Shown: positions 32,259-43,419, counted from the stretch's first letter. The stretch: DNA of 64,000 bases from Thiodiazotropha sp050305635 (GCA_050305635.1 JBNLFS010000059.1:29931-93930); one strand, 5' to 3'. Notes: generated from the letters alone by a model not told the origin. Program-made: numbers and translations.

Positions 32259-34730
32259 ATGGACGCGGGCCGGGTTGCGTTACAGGTGGTTACTGTTCAA
32301 CCCTTTGAGGACGAAACACCCTTGGGCAATCAACCGGATGTTGGCGAATTTCTCGCACCGTTGCGCCAGGCACCGGCGCTTCAGCTCGGCTTGGAACAAT
32401 TTCAGATCGGCATCGATAACCGGCGTATCGATGTGGCGGTCAGTCAGCAGTTTCGTTCATCGCTCCATACCCTGGCGGAGAAGATTCTGCATGAGGATCT
32501 GGCCAAGCACGGGTGGGCGAAACTCGGCCAGTTTTCCACAGGCTCCGACGTGGAGTCCTTCAAATCCGACTATCGAAGCATCATGCAGGGTACGTTGGAG
32601 CAGATTCACGCCAACAATGCGGTCAAGGAGTTGCTGCAACTGGTCCATCTGGTGCTGCTGAAGCTACTGCTTGAAGCTCCGGGCGTGGCAATCGCGAAAT
32701 TACGTTCTCAGCTCCAGCATGATGCGGATTCTCCCTCGGGTATCAATTCCGGCCGGGCCATGGAACTGCATGAGCGGATCGTGGGTTTGGCGCGCCTGGA
32801 ACCGGGTATTCGGTATCGTACCCTGCAGCGGATCTTCAAAATTGTGCAGCGACTCGAAACCAAGGAGCTACGCAAGTTGCGTAAATCGGTCGTGGGCAGT
32901 TCCTGGGTAGTGCCCAGGCAGATCTTGTTCAATCCCATGCTGCATCTCCCCGACCTGAGTACGGAAGAGTACGTGCTCAATCACTACCCGATCCTCTGCG
33001 TGGATCGTGAGGGAGGTGATTTTTTCGATCTGACCAATCGCATCATCAGTGAAACCTACCGCGACTATCTGCCGGAATGGCTGCAACCGCCGACACAGAA
33101 GGGACGCGGGCTCGGGTCGGACGGAGAACCCCGGTTTTTTCAGGTTGCGCAACGGGGTGTTCACAGTGGTTTCTCGGAATTTCTCGATGGCCAGAGAATG
33201 CTCGAACGCTCATTGTCAGAAATGGAGTTCAAGCAGATCTATGTCTCCTGGCTGGATGAGCCGAAGAATGTGGATCTGCTTTTTCAGCGTACCAGTGACA
33301 CCCGGACTGGCTGGTTCGCCCGTCGCAAGAGTGAACCTGAGAAAAGCCTCTGGGAAAATCCCGAGTGCGTCAAATTGCAGCAACAATTGCAGTCGGAACT
33401 GCTGAAGCAGTTTGATCGCAGTGGTCTGATTCTGCGCGCCATCGCGGCCTACAGGGCACCGCGTCTGCATCGACAGCTGAGGGGGCAGATCTCCTATCGG
33501 GATATCTATCACTATCTGATCGATGTCTTGCCGAAACGTGTCTTGGCGAAGCGGCTCGCTTCCACGGAGGATAAGGGGGTTGCGGCGCTCAAGGCCCTCG
33601 ATGTCGTGCAGGGCTATATCCGACGCATGCCCTCGGCCAAGCATCAGGAATATGCCCTCAGGTACCTGAAGGATTTCCTCACATTTCGCCGGGACTTGAA
33701 ACTCGCCTACACCACCTATCAGATGATGAGCCGTCTGAGTGTGCTGCAGGACAGTGAAAATATCCAGCTTTCAAGGGATAACGGCAGCCTCTACGAGTTC
33801 CGCTTGAGTAAGGACACGGATGCCCAACAACACAAGGTCAAGGCCCATGTGGTGTTGAAAGCAGACGTGCGCGGCTCCACTGAAATCACCCGTCAGCTGG
33901 TGGAGAAACGTCTCAATCCCGCAACCCATTTCAGCATGAACTTTTTCGGCCCGATCACCAAACTGCTCGAACGCTTCGGTGCGCAGAAGGTTTTCGTGGA
34001 AGGGGATGCATTGATCCTCACGGTTCTGGAAACCGGCGGATTGTCCACGACCGCCATGACCGTCGCCAATGCCTGTGGTCTGGCGCGCAAGATCCTGCTG
34101 GTCATGGAGGCGCAGAACAGCCAGAACAGGGCTCACAACCTGCCCAAACTGGAGCTCGGTCTGGGGATCGCGTTCAGTGACGATGCGCCGGCTTATCTGT
34201 ACGACGAACAACACAAGATCATGATCTCTCCGGCGGTCAACGAAGCGGACCGTCTCTCGTCCTGTTCATCGGAACTGCGTCTGGATACCGCCTGGCGTAA
34301 AAGTCATCGACACCGGGTGGAGGTTTTTCAGGAGCGGGGCAGTCAGGGCAGCCGATTGCTGCGCTTCAACGTCAACGGTATCGAGTTGGCTCCGCCGGCG
34401 TTTCGCAAACTCAAGTCAGAGATGATGCTGCATAAAATCAAGGCGCACAGCCGTACCGGCGATGGTGAAGCCTATTATGTGGGACGATTCGTGGATCGTC
34501 ATGGCAGTGCTCATTGGCTGGTGATTCGCGAGGCCCGTATCAAGAACTGGCAGTCCGGCCCGGAAGCCACCGAGGCGGTCACCAATGAGCTGTTCTATGA
34601 AGTGGTGACCGACACCGAGTTGATCGGTCGGATCAAGAGCAAACTTCATTCGCGTCGGCAACAGATCGATGAGGATTCGCAACTGGGTGCGGACTCCCGT
34701 CCCCTGGAGTTGCCTGACCTTTCGATCTGA
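32259..34730 (+). CDS. Large protein with class III nucleotidyl cyclase-like domain
   Basis: 823 residues, apparently cytosolic. The first 500 residues are mostly helical and match no family that I know. From about 525 a class III cyclase-like domain appears: LKADVRGSTEITRQL with a metal-binding Asp, FVEGDALILTVLE with the second acidic site, and ISPAVNEADRLSS like the VN.AARL segment of true cyclases. The usual substrate-binding Lys was not identified, so activity is uncertain. A C-terminal part (about 705-810) ends with KLHSRRQQID. The start is the TTG or ATG near 32259 that fits best; no strong ribosome site is seen. It follows rsd. Confidence 0.75.
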   Translation: MDAGRVALQVVTVQPFEDETPLGNQPDVGEFLAPLRQAPALQLGLEQFQIGIDNRRIDVAVSQQFRSSLHTLAEKILHEDLAKHGWAKLGQFSTGSDVESFKSDYRSIMQGTLEQIHANNAVKELLQLVHLVLLKLLLEAPGVAIAKLRSQLQHDADSPSGINSGRAMELHERIVGLARLEPGIRYRTLQRIFKIVQRLETKELRKLRKSVVGSSWVVPRQILFNPMLHLPDLSTEEYVLNHYPILCVDREGGDFFDLTNRIISETYRDYLPEWLQPPTQKGRGLGSDGEPRFFQVAQRGVHSGFSEFLDGQRMLERSLSEMEFKQIYVSWLDEPKNVDLLFQRTSDTRTGWFARRKSEPEKSLWENPECVKLQQQLQSELLKQFDRSGLILRAIAAYRAPRLHRQLRGQISYRDIYHYLIDVLPKRVLAKRLASTEDKGVAALKALDVVQGYIRRMPSAKHQEYALRYLKDFLTFRRDLKLAYTTYQMMSRLSVLQDSENIQLSRDNGSLYEFRLSKDTDAQQHKVKAHVVLKADVRGSTEITRQLVEKRLNPATHFSMNFFGPITKLLERFGAQKVFVEGDALILTVLETGGLSTTAMTVANACGLARKILLVMEAQNSQNRAHNLPKLELGLGIAFSDDAPAYLYDEQHKIMISPAVNEADRLSSCSSELRLDTAWRKSHRHRVEVFQERGSQGSRLLRFNVNGIELAPPAFRKLKSEMMLHKIKAHSRTGDGEAYYVGRFVDRHGSAHWLVIREARIKNWQSGPEATEAVTNELFYEVVTDTELIGRIKSKLHSRRQQIDEDSQLGADSRPLELPDLSI

Positions 34731-34820
34731 AGGGCTGCGGCTGGGCGAAATCACGACACGCCCGGCGCCCAATCGTCTTCATTGACCATAGGGGCGCCTG
34801 CGAGCCGTGTTAGGAATCCG

Positions 34821-36788
34821 TCAAACCCCGGAAAACGACTGCCGGGACTCGATGGGATCCAACCATTTCTGAGGTATGACCTTGCTCGGATCCCCCAACC
34901 GATAGTTGTAGATCACCGTATAGGCAAGAACCCGTTTCAGATACTCCCGGGTTTCGGAGTAGGGTATGGTCTCGATCCACACGTCACTGGCCTGGGGATG
35001 TTCAGGCAGCCAGCTGATGACCCGGCTGGGACCGGCATTGTAGGCCGCCGTGGCCAGAACCGGATTTTCCTGCAACTCCCGATAGATCTTGTTGAGATAA
35101 CCGGTGCCCAGGCGGATGTTGACTTCGGGTCGAAACAGTTCATCCGGGTCGATCAGGGCGTATTGGAGTTCCTGGGCAATCTGTTTGGCGGTCTTGGGCA
35201 TCAGCTGCATCAAGCCCCGGGCGCCTGCGGATGAACGGGCATCGCTGATAAAGGCGCTCTCCTGACGCAGGATGGCATACACCCAGGCACTGTCGATACC
35301 ATGGTCTTTGGCCTGGTTCAGGATGGCCTGACGGTGGGCGAGGGGAAAGCGCAGCTCCAGGTCGTTCCAGATGCCGAGCCGGGCCAGTGTGATGATGCTC
35401 TGGGAGGGCCAATCCCAGGTCTGGGCCAGTCGTGCGGCGGCGCGTTTGTCTTCCGCAGCGGCGTTCTTCAGTGCCAGATTCCACTCCTGCCGGGCCTGTC
35501 TGGGTCGCTCCAGGTAGTGGAGTTCCCGGGCTCTCTGAAGTCCGGGAATCAAGGCCATTCGGTCCACGGCCTCAGTGCCGATCTGCAGGGAGACGTGCTC
35601 CACGTGAGGGTCGGCGCCGAGGCGTTTTGCGGCAAGAAAACCATAGTAGCTGCGTTCCCGGGCCAGGGGGGTGAGTATGACTTCCGCCTCTTTTCCGCGA
35701 CCCAGTTGTTCCAGGGCGCGCGCCTGCCAGTAGCGCCATTGTCCATCACTGCGTTGGTGCTCCGGCAATGCCTCGATAATCTGCACCACCCAGTTCCAAT
35801 CATTCTGTTGCAGCGCAGCCTGTAGTGCGCGTTCCGACAGGCCGCTGTCAAGCTTGAGCTCTTCCGGCAGCAGACTGTTCAGCTGGTTGCTGAGTTTATG
35901 ACTCGGCTCCCGGGCCAGTCCTCCCGCGAGGGCGTACAGTGCCTTTTGCTGCTGCTGCTTGGAAAAAATGGGCAGGGAATGAAACTTTTCCCAGGCCTTG
36001 AATGCGGCTTCCACATCGCGCCATGCCAGTTTACGGATCGCTTGTATGGCCATCTCGTCGCGCATCGGATGGTCGATCTGCAACAACCGATCGGTCTGCT
36101 CGGGATGATCGTAGAGGGTGAGCCACAGGTCCGCAACCGGCTTCTCCTTATCATTCAGATAGCGCTTCAGGTATCGGGCCAGCCGCGTGTTGCGCTGGGA
36201 CATCGCCAGATCGAAACGTTCCCATACCAGGGTTTGAGTCAACTGCCCCGAGCCGATCCAATGCTCGAGCACCGGATCGCATTCCTTGGGCAGTGATTTG
36301 CCGTTCAGCCAAAGTTTCGGCACGCTCCGGTAGCCCAGTTCTTGCTGGCCGGTCTCGATCTGGGCGCGTACACGCTGGCATTGTTGCGCGGTGCTGCCGC
36401 CGGATCGGGAAAACTCCAGGTAGGTCGGCCACATTTCGAGATTGGCTAGAAGTTCGAGCCAATGGTCGCGCAAGCGGGCGCTCAATGGGGTGCCTTCGAG
36501 CCGCTGCATCCGGTTACGGATACTCTCAACCGACTGCTGCTCCAGTGTGTCGATGGTTTCCTGATAGTCGAGATAAACCAGCAGTGGATAGTCGGCCAGT
36601 TGTGCGCGAAGCTGCTGATAGGCGGGTATGTCCCGATTGACCAGGGCGGTCTCCGCGGCGAGGAAGTCCTGCCGCTGCTGAAGCAGTTTCTGCTCGGTCT
36701 GTGATGTCTCTTCCGCCCGGGCACCGGGGCTACCCAGGAGCGACAGGGAAAGAAGCAGGATGGCGCTCAAGTTGACTGGCCGGTTCAT
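34821..36788 (-). CDS. slt: Soluble lytic murein transglycosylase Slt70
   Basis: 655 residues from the ATG at 36788 with AGGA upstream; the frame is open to 36917. The signal peptide ends GARA. A long superhelical U/L-domain region precedes a C-terminal goose-type lysozyme domain with the catalytic Glu in AILRQESAFISDA, then GARGLMQLMPKTAKQ and TAAYNAGPSRVISWL. Slt70 cleaves glycan strands to 1,6-anhydro-muropeptides in the periplasm. It is monocistronic and ends 90 bases from the convergent cyclase-like gene. Confidence 0.95.
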   Translation of the reverse strand: MNRPVNLSAILLLSLSLLGSPGARAEETSQTEQKLLQQRQDFLAAETALVNRDIPAYQQLRAQLADYPLLVYLDYQETIDTLEQQSVESIRNRMQRLEGTPLSARLRDHWLELLANLEMWPTYLEFSRSGGSTAQQCQRVRAQIETGQQELGYRSVPKLWLNGKSLPKECDPVLEHWIGSGQLTQTLVWERFDLAMSQRNTRLARYLKRYLNDKEKPVADLWLTLYDHPEQTDRLLQIDHPMRDEMAIQAIRKLAWRDVEAAFKAWEKFHSLPIFSKQQQQKALYALAGGLAREPSHKLSNQLNSLLPEELKLDSGLSERALQAALQQNDWNWVVQIIEALPEHQRSDGQWRYWQARALEQLGRGKEAEVILTPLARERSYYGFLAAKRLGADPHVEHVSLQIGTEAVDRMALIPGLQRARELHYLERPRQARQEWNLALKNAAAEDKRAAARLAQTWDWPSQSIITLARLGIWNDLELRFPLAHRQAILNQAKDHGIDSAWVYAILRQESAFISDARSSAGARGLMQLMPKTAKQIAQELQYALIDPDELFRPEVNIRLGTGYLNKIYRELQENPVLATAAYNAGPSRVISWLPEHPQASDVWIETIPYSETREYLKRVLAYTVIYNYRLGDPSKVIPQKWLDPIESRQSFSGV

Positions 36789-37145
36789 AGATTGCGTCCT
36801 GAGATGATCTGTATTGATACATGGATCCGATCGATTCGGATTCGTATTCCTCCGGAGCGTCTGCATGCCGCATCTGCAGATTGCATGATCTTTCCTGGAT
36901 TCAGCAACCGGCAGCAATCCGCCACTGTCGCAGCCGACGACAATGAGTATATGTCAAAATACACGATAAAACAGGGCGTTTTTTAGGATTTCTTACTCAT
37001 ATCGTTAAGTGTTATCAGAAGGATAATCCGTTCGTTTCAGTGGTGCTGACCGCGCCGCTCGCATCGGTTTGGTTTGGGTAGCGGTAACTGTCTGAATCGG
37101 GTGCATAAGTTGATGGTCGGATGTCGCTAGGGACACGACGCCAGA
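36789..37145. other. Intergenic region between glcF and slt
   Basis: Both neighbours are on the minus strand. Open frames here are short and lack signals. A locally AT-rich stretch at 36945-37010 is the likely promoter region for slt; nothing else was recognised. Confidence 0.4.
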
Positions 37146-38384
<1,239 letters not shown>

Positions 38385-38502
38385 AGGGACGTAGGGCTCT
38401 TGGATTGAAGTGTTATTGTGATGAGTTTGGTGTTTAAAACCAAGATATTCCGCATGAAGTCGGAGGGAGTTCCAGATTTGTTCAGTGGTATAAAGGTGCG
38501 CA

Positions 38503-39012
38503 ATGGCTGAACGTGATTTTTCGACCTTGCGGGACCTGACCATCGCCTCGCAATTGGAAGCCTATCCGCCTTTTCGCTACCTCGGTGTGAAAGTGCTCGA
38601 ACTCGATCCTGAATGGAAGCTGATGCGAATGGCAATGCCGTTGAATGAGGACACCAGGAATCCCGGGGGCAGCATGTTCGGTGGCAGCATCGCCGCACTG
38701 GCGGATCCGGTGCCGGCCCTGGCCTGTGTCTATCGATATCCGGAGTGCGATGTATGGACCCGGGAACTGAGTCTGGATTTCCGCAGACCGGGCACCACGG
38801 ATCTGGAATTGCGATTTGTTTTTCCCGAACAAACCGCGGTCTCGATCGCCCGGGAGTTATCGGAAACAGGGCGCAGTACGCCCTGGTTCGAATTCGGTAT
38901 CTATGATGCCCAGGGGGAGGTCACCACCTGGGTTCGCAACCGGGTGGCGATTCGACCCAGGTCCCCGCGCAGTGGTTCGCATTCGGAGATTCGCTTGCAG
39001 AAATCAGATTGA
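38503..39012 (+). CDS. Hotdog-fold thioesterase (PaaI/YiiD-like)
   Basis: 169 residues. The hotdog signature is NPGGSMFGGSIAALADPVPA, with the long central helix following the GG turn. Later strands include TRELSLDFRRPG and EVTTWVRNRVAIR. Family members hydrolyse acyl-CoA thioesters and are close to DUF4442. The substrate is unknown. It starts 118 bases from the divergent glcF and is followed by a compact hairpin element. Confidence 0.8.
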   Translation: MAERDFSTLRDLTIASQLEAYPPFRYLGVKVLELDPEWKLMRMAMPLNEDTRNPGGSMFGGSIAALADPVPALACVYRYPECDVWTRELSLDFRRPGTTDLELRFVFPEQTAVSIARELSETGRSTPWFEFGIYDAQGEVTTWVRNRVAIRPRSPRSGSHSEIRLQKSD

Positions 39013-39028
39013 ATCAGGCCCCGTCATT

Positions 39029-39089
39029 AACAGGCTGTTGAAATTCGCCTTGTCTCGCACTCGTCTGAGTAGCATTTCAACAGCCTGTT
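39029..39089. repeat. Dispersed hairpin element, compact form
   Basis: The perfect 16-bp inverted repeat AACAGGCTGTTGAAAT (39029-39044) and ATTTCAACAGCCTGTT (39074-39089) surrounds a 29-base centre that contains CGCCTTG and CTCGTCTGAG. It shares ends and centre with the 28.4 kb element. It lies between two plus-strand genes and could also stop transcription, though no T tract follows. Confidence 0.85.
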
Positions 39090-39117
39090 CGTCCTAAACA
39101 AAACCCCAGGAAATACT

Positions 39118-39552
39118 ATGAACAATTCCAATGATGAGATGGATTTTGAATTAAGCAGCGCGATTGCCGCTTTCGAAGGGAAAAACTTTTCACGTGCCGC
39201 TACCCTGCTGTCTCCTTTGGCGGAGGAAGGGGTTATCGAGGCGCAGTATCGCATGGCGATCATGTCCCAGGGTGGTCTGGGTATGGTGGTCAATGAACTC
39301 ATGGCCTACAAATATATGAAGTCGGCGGCGGAGGCCGGCCATGCAATGGCACAGCATGGACTTGGGTTTATGTATCTCGAGGGCGAATGCGTGGAGCAGA
39401 ATGCCGCGAAGGCTGTAGAGTGGTTCAAAAAAGCGGCGGAACAGGGATTGGTCGGTTCTCAGACCACTCTGGGCATGCTTTACGAAGAGGGTAGAGGGGT
39501 CGAGAAAGACCTCGAAGAGGCAAAACGCTGGTATAAACTGGCCGGCTTTTAA
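39118..39552 (+). CDS. Sel1-repeat protein
   Basis: 144 residues made of Sel1-like tetratricopeptide repeats. At least three are seen: AQYRMAIMSQGGLGM, AQHGLGFMYLEGECVEQNAA and SQTTLGMLYEEGRGVEKDLE, each followed by an A..W(F/Y)..AA helix. There is no signal peptide, so it is likely a cytosolic scaffold for protein contacts. The partner is unknown. It is followed by an unexplained 170-base gap and a convergent gene. Confidence 0.9.
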   Translation: MNNSNDEMDFELSSAIAAFEGKNFSRAATLLSPLAEEGVIEAQYRMAIMSQGGLGMVVNELMAYKYMKSAAEAGHAMAQHGLGFMYLEGECVEQNAAKAVEWFKKAAEQGLVGSQTTLGMLYEEGRGVEKDLEEAKRWYKLAGF

Positions 39553-39726
39553 AGCTCCGCTTGGGGATCCTGAAAGGATCCGTGTCAGCCAGGTCCTGAT
39601 GCTGCCTTCCCCAGCCCATCCTGGGCTGCGGATCGCGCGCATGGTTTATTCCAATCACCGCCCACCGATGCACTTTGGCAATCCGTAAGGCAGTGGAGAG
39701 CGGTTTCCTGGGCGTCGACCCGGGTA

Positions 39727-41562
39727 TCAGATCAGTGTTGACCAGAGACTCTCGTAATCGGAATCGTCGTCCAGGTCGTTCGGCTCGTCCTTACTGGACG
39801 TTTTGGTCTTTTCCTCGAGCCGCACAAACTGAAACTGGGAGATCGATCCGGTCGATTCCAGGAGACGGGTCAGTTTGATCTCCTGGCTGTTCTCGCCGTC
39901 ATTGATCAACAGCCGCTTACCCAGAGTAAACGGGTAAGACGGGCAGAGCAGACTGGTAGGCTGTCCTGAAGTGCCCACTTCGGGGAGCAACAGGCACTTC
40001 TCCATTTTCTGGTGCTTCTGATCCGCCAGCCGTGCGGTGACGGCCAGAGCATTGGGTGCAATCATCTGGATTCCAACCTGCATGGACTCTTCACCGGCGC
40101 TGCGCATCCACCGCACCATGCCGACGCCGAACTTGGAGGCGGAGACGGCGGATTGAACCCCGATGAGTTCTCCAACCTGGATCTTGGGAATCTGTTTGCC
40201 CCGCCAGTCCAGGCAGTATCCACCCGCACTTTCGTTGATGGTGTTGAACAGGTTAGTCGCCTTGTCCACCGTCTGGTCCTTATCGTCCTGCCAGATATCC
40301 AGACTGGGCTCTTCGGAGATTTCGCTGTGATCGATGGAGTTGGGCCCGAACTCCTCGAAATTACCTCGGCGGGGATTATAGGACGCGATGTCGAGGGGCT
40401 GCAGCGAGAAGCGGGATGAGACATGCATATCGTGACCGTGAGCGAACTGGGTCTCGATCCAGGTGCCCTCCGGTTCTTTTTCTATCCGGGCTGATGAGGG
40501 AATATCACCCAGATTGATCAGTTTGTAGACTGATTTCAGACCCACCGCGATACGCAATTCAAAATTCAGACGGGTACGTACAAAGGCACGCTTCTGGGCC
40601 TTGGACCATAGCATGATCAGTTGCCGAATGACCCCTTTGTCGAGTTCGTCGAGACCGAAAAGCGTGTTGTGTTCGTCCGGCGTGTTGTTGAATTGTTCGC
40701 GCAGTTCGGAAAGCAGGCGGGACGCATCCAGTACCTGCAGGTATTTGGTATCCGAATCGGTGACACGCTGTTCATGACTCGGCGCCAGATCCGTATCCTG
40801 GCGAATGATGATCGAAGCATCCTCCGGCGCCTTACTGAAGGGGTAAAAACCGGCGAATCGGCTCCATTCGAGGAGCGCGTCAAAAATACGCAGGTTTTCC
40901 TTCTGCCGCATTTTGTACGGTGAAGCCAGAGAAAACAGCAGGCAACGGCAATAGTTCTCGTCTATCGAGGACTGAGTCGTATGGGCCTCGATGACATCGT
41001 TGACTGTCTGGATATTGACCTCGTAACGTCGGGCCAGTCGATGCAGAACATGCAGCTCCTGCCAGGTACGCTTCGGGTAGGGATCGTAGACCAGCACGGA
41101 GTGGAGAATCACCCTCGATAGGTAATTGATGCAACGGTGAATGGCCTGGGTGAGCAGCGTCAGATCGGGGCCCTCCCCAGGGTGGCTGGTCAACAGGTCG
41201 ACAATGACCGACTTGTAGCCGGTGGCCATGCCGCTGTGCAGTTCGCGGTTCAGGTTGGCGACCTTGTGTGCCTTTTCACTGAGGGGAAAGCGTGACCCCA
41301 TGTAGTGCTTGTTCAGATTCGACGAAACATAGGCCAGGGGCTGACGAAAGCTCTCCAGACTCATCAGCCTCTGTCGGGCGGGCAGAACGGTTCGGTTGAA
41401 GCTGCGCAGGGATTGAAAAACCTGACGTGAGGTTTCGCCGATATTCGCCATGGGCAGATCTTTTGCCCAGACCGCGACATCCTTGTCGTTGAGATAAAAA
41501 GGCGTCCCCGTGGGTGGAACCTGTTCGGGAACCCTTAAGCCGATCGGATTGGTTGTTGCCAT
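39727..41562 (-). CDS. 611-residue cytosolic protein with C-terminal PilZ-like region
   Basis: A long soluble protein with no signal peptide. The first 330 residues are helical and not recognised. Near 345 is KRAFVRTRLNFELRIAVG, and near 465-545 a beta-rich stretch (LDWRGKQIPKIQVGELIGVQ, then GMVRWMRSAGEESMQVGIQM) resembles PilZ barrels, which bind c-di-GMP. The usual RxxxR and DxSxxG signatures are not clean, so binding is unproven. The tail is acidic (DEPNDLDDDSDYE). It is monocistronic. If it binds c-di-GMP, it would be a reader for the GGDEF/EAL enzyme elsewhere in the window (inference). Confidence 0.65.
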   Translation of the reverse strand: MATTNPIGLRVPEQVPPTGTPFYLNDKDVAVWAKDLPMANIGETSRQVFQSLRSFNRTVLPARQRLMSLESFRQPLAYVSSNLNKHYMGSRFPLSEKAHKVANLNRELHSGMATGYKSVIVDLLTSHPGEGPDLTLLTQAIHRCINYLSRVILHSVLVYDPYPKRTWQELHVLHRLARRYEVNIQTVNDVIEAHTTQSSIDENYCRCLLFSLASPYKMRQKENLRIFDALLEWSRFAGFYPFSKAPEDASIIIRQDTDLAPSHEQRVTDSDTKYLQVLDASRLLSELREQFNNTPDEHNTLFGLDELDKGVIRQLIMLWSKAQKRAFVRTRLNFELRIAVGLKSVYKLINLGDIPSSARIEKEPEGTWIETQFAHGHDMHVSSRFSLQPLDIASYNPRRGNFEEFGPNSIDHSEISEEPSLDIWQDDKDQTVDKATNLFNTINESAGGYCLDWRGKQIPKIQVGELIGVQSAVSASKFGVGMVRWMRSAGEESMQVGIQMIAPNALAVTARLADQKHQKMEKCLLLPEVGTSGQPTSLLCPSYPFTLGKRLLINDGENSQEIKLTRLLESTGSISQFQFVRLEEKTKTSSKDEPNDLDDDSDYESLWSTLI

Positions 41563-42141
41563 ATTAATTCTGTTGCCGAAACCTAAATTGACTGTAGTTT
41601 GTGCCTGCTAAGAAAAACATAGTCGTTTATGAATACAAATCCCGCAGCACGGGTAATCGTCGGTTTGCAGGTCGTTGAGCTGCTTGAAAACCGTCTGGAT
41701 TTTCGTGCGAGGACTCAACGGTTTTTCAACCTGTCCGCCGGTTTTGTATGAAATCCCTGTCGTTTATTCGTTGATATTATCGTTATTCCCTGTGTTGTCA
41801 TGGTGTCCGGAACTTGACTCCTGTTCGTATCCGGGACCCTTTCAGGCACAAGATCAGGTTTTGGATTGACATCAGAAGGATAGTGGCGGGTATCGATGGG
41901 CCTCCATGAGATTTGTTATCCTTATGATAGCTGGTTCACAAATATACCGTTTATGTCAGGGTTTGTGAATATGACTGAATGTTTACTCCGGGTTGTTCGA
42001 TAGCATCCGAGCGGCCGCGGGATTATCAATTAACTACTTGTTATTATTGGATATATCAGAGATGTACCGAATCCTGTCCGCGACCACCGGTAGGTATTGG
42101 CTGACGAGCATCAGGTGTTTCGTTCCTTATGGCGGGTTGTT
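41563..42141. other. AT-richer intergenic region, no convincing gene
   Basis: It lies between divergent genes. A weak inverted repeat with TTGAAAA and TTTTTCAA ends is near 41681-41727. A 64-codon frame at 41675-41869 lacks a ribosome site and was not accepted. Promoters are expected at both ends but were not resolved. Confidence 0.4.
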
Positions 42142-42798
42142 GTGACTATCGAGCTGATCGGTTTCGAATTATGTCCCTTCGTGCAGAGATCCGAGATTCT
42201 GCTCAAACAGAAGCAGGTCTCTCATGATTTGACCTTCATTGATATCGAACACCCCCCGGAGTGGTTCGTGCGCCTGTCACCCACGGGTAAGGTGCCGGTG
42301 TTGCTGGTGGGAGATACGGTTCTGTTTGAGTCGTCTGTGATCCTGGACTACATCGAAGTCGTCCATGAGCCGCGGTTTCACCCCCGGGATCCGCTCGAAC
42401 GGGCGCAGCACAAGGCCTGGATCGAGTATGGTTCTTCCCTGCTGATGTCTCAAATGGGTATGGCCAGTGCGGTAGACGAGCCAACGTACAGGGCGTGTAA
42501 ATCCCGCTTCGAAGCGGAATTGTCTGCCGTTAACGAACCCCTCGAAGCAGGACTGTTCGGCTCGAGTGGTGGATTCACCCTGGTGGATGCGGCCTACGCG
42601 CCCCTGTTCATGCGTTGCCGGAACTTGGTGGACGCTCATCCGCAGGGTGAGGTTGAGATGTCTGAGGGGCTCTCTGAGTGGGCAGGGAGACTACGCTCCC
42701 TGCCCAGCGTGCAATCCTCAGTGGTTGAGGATTTCGATGAGAAATACCGCAGTTTTCTGCGCCATAAGGGGAGTTGGTTACTCGGCCTGTGTCGTTGA
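42142..42798 (+). CDS. Glutathione S-transferase family protein
   Basis: 218 residues from a GTG at 42142, which makes the typical GST start TIELIGFELCPFVQRS; a TTG at 42097 would add 15 codons. The thioredoxin-like half (about 1-75) has CPF at the active site and TGKVPVLL with the cis-Pro, then FESSVILDYIE for glutathione binding. The helical half follows to the end. The last seven codons overlap the convergent dsbA gene by 21 bases. The substrate is unknown. Confidence 0.85.
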   Translation: MTIELIGFELCPFVQRSEILLKQKQVSHDLTFIDIEHPPEWFVRLSPTGKVPVLLVGDTVLFESSVILDYIEVVHEPRFHPRDPLERAQHKAWIEYGSSLLMSQMGMASAVDEPTYRACKSRFEAELSAVNEPLEAGLFGSSGGFTLVDAAYAPLFMRCRNLVDAHPQGEVEMSEGLSEWAGRLRSLPSVQSSVVEDFDEKYRSFLRHKGSWLLGLCR

Positions 42799-43419
42799 AG
42801 GCTGACTCTCTTCGGCGATCAACTGGTCCATGATGGTGAACATCTTGGTGTAGGTCCCCGCCAGACTTCCGCTGGTCAGGTATTTACCGTTGATGCCGAC
42901 GGCGGGCACTCCTGACAGTTGATAGCGCTGGGCCAGTTTCTTCGCATTCTGTACCTTGACGTAGACACCGAAGGAGTCCCAGGCCTCGGTAAACTTCTCA
43001 CGGTCGGCGCCGTGTTCCACGGCAAAGTCGATCAGGGACTGCTTGTCAAACAGGCGGCGCTTCTTATCGTGAATCGCTTCGAACAGGGGCTCATGGAGTT
43101 CTTCCGTAAGTCCCAGAGCTTCTGCGGCATAGTAGAACTGGGCATGCGGTGTCCATTTGGGATTGAGGGGTGCGGGGACCCGGCTGAACACGACATTCTC
43201 CGGCTTTTTCTCAAGCCATGCCTGCAATTGAGGCTCCATGTGGTAACAGTGTGGGCAGCCGTACCAGAAAAACTCCAGTACCTCGACCTTACCATCCGGA
43301 ACCGAAGTTGCCACGGGAGGATCGATGGGATCGAAGCCTTCCCCCCATTCTGCGGCGTGTAGAGCCTGGGCGGTCAGTGTCAGCAGCAGGATAGAAAAAA
43401 ATCGTTTAAACCAGGGCAT
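42778..43419 (-). CDS. dsbA: Thiol:disulfide interchange protein DsbA
   Basis: 213 residues from the ATG at 43419, which has AGGA seven bases upstream; the frame is open to 43455. A signal peptide ends ALHA. The active site is CPHC in WYGCPHCYHMEP, within a thioredoxin fold with a helical insertion, and YQLSGVPAVGINGKYL holds the cis-Pro. It oxidises Cys pairs in exported proteins and is re-oxidised by DsbB. Its 3' end overlaps the convergent GST gene, an odd tail-to-tail fit. Confidence 0.93.
   Translation of the reverse strand: MPWFKRFFSILLLTLTAQALHAAEWGEGFDPIDPPVATSVPDGKVEVLEFFWYGCPHCYHMEPQLQAWLEKKPENVVFSRVPAPLNPKWTPHAQFYYAAEALGLTEELHEPLFEAIHDKKRRLFDKQSLIDFAVEHGADREKFTEAWDSFGVYVKVQNAKKLAQRYQLSGVPAVGINGKYLTSGSLAGTYTKMFTIMDQLIAEESQPSTTQAE

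Noticed and set aside
39553..39690. Region with CCAGGTCCTGATG and CTGCCTTCC, considered as an SRP (4.5S) RNA
   Set aside because: The minus strand has GGGAAGGCAGC but lacks the GGTCAGG/CCGGAAGG core and a matching long hairpin.
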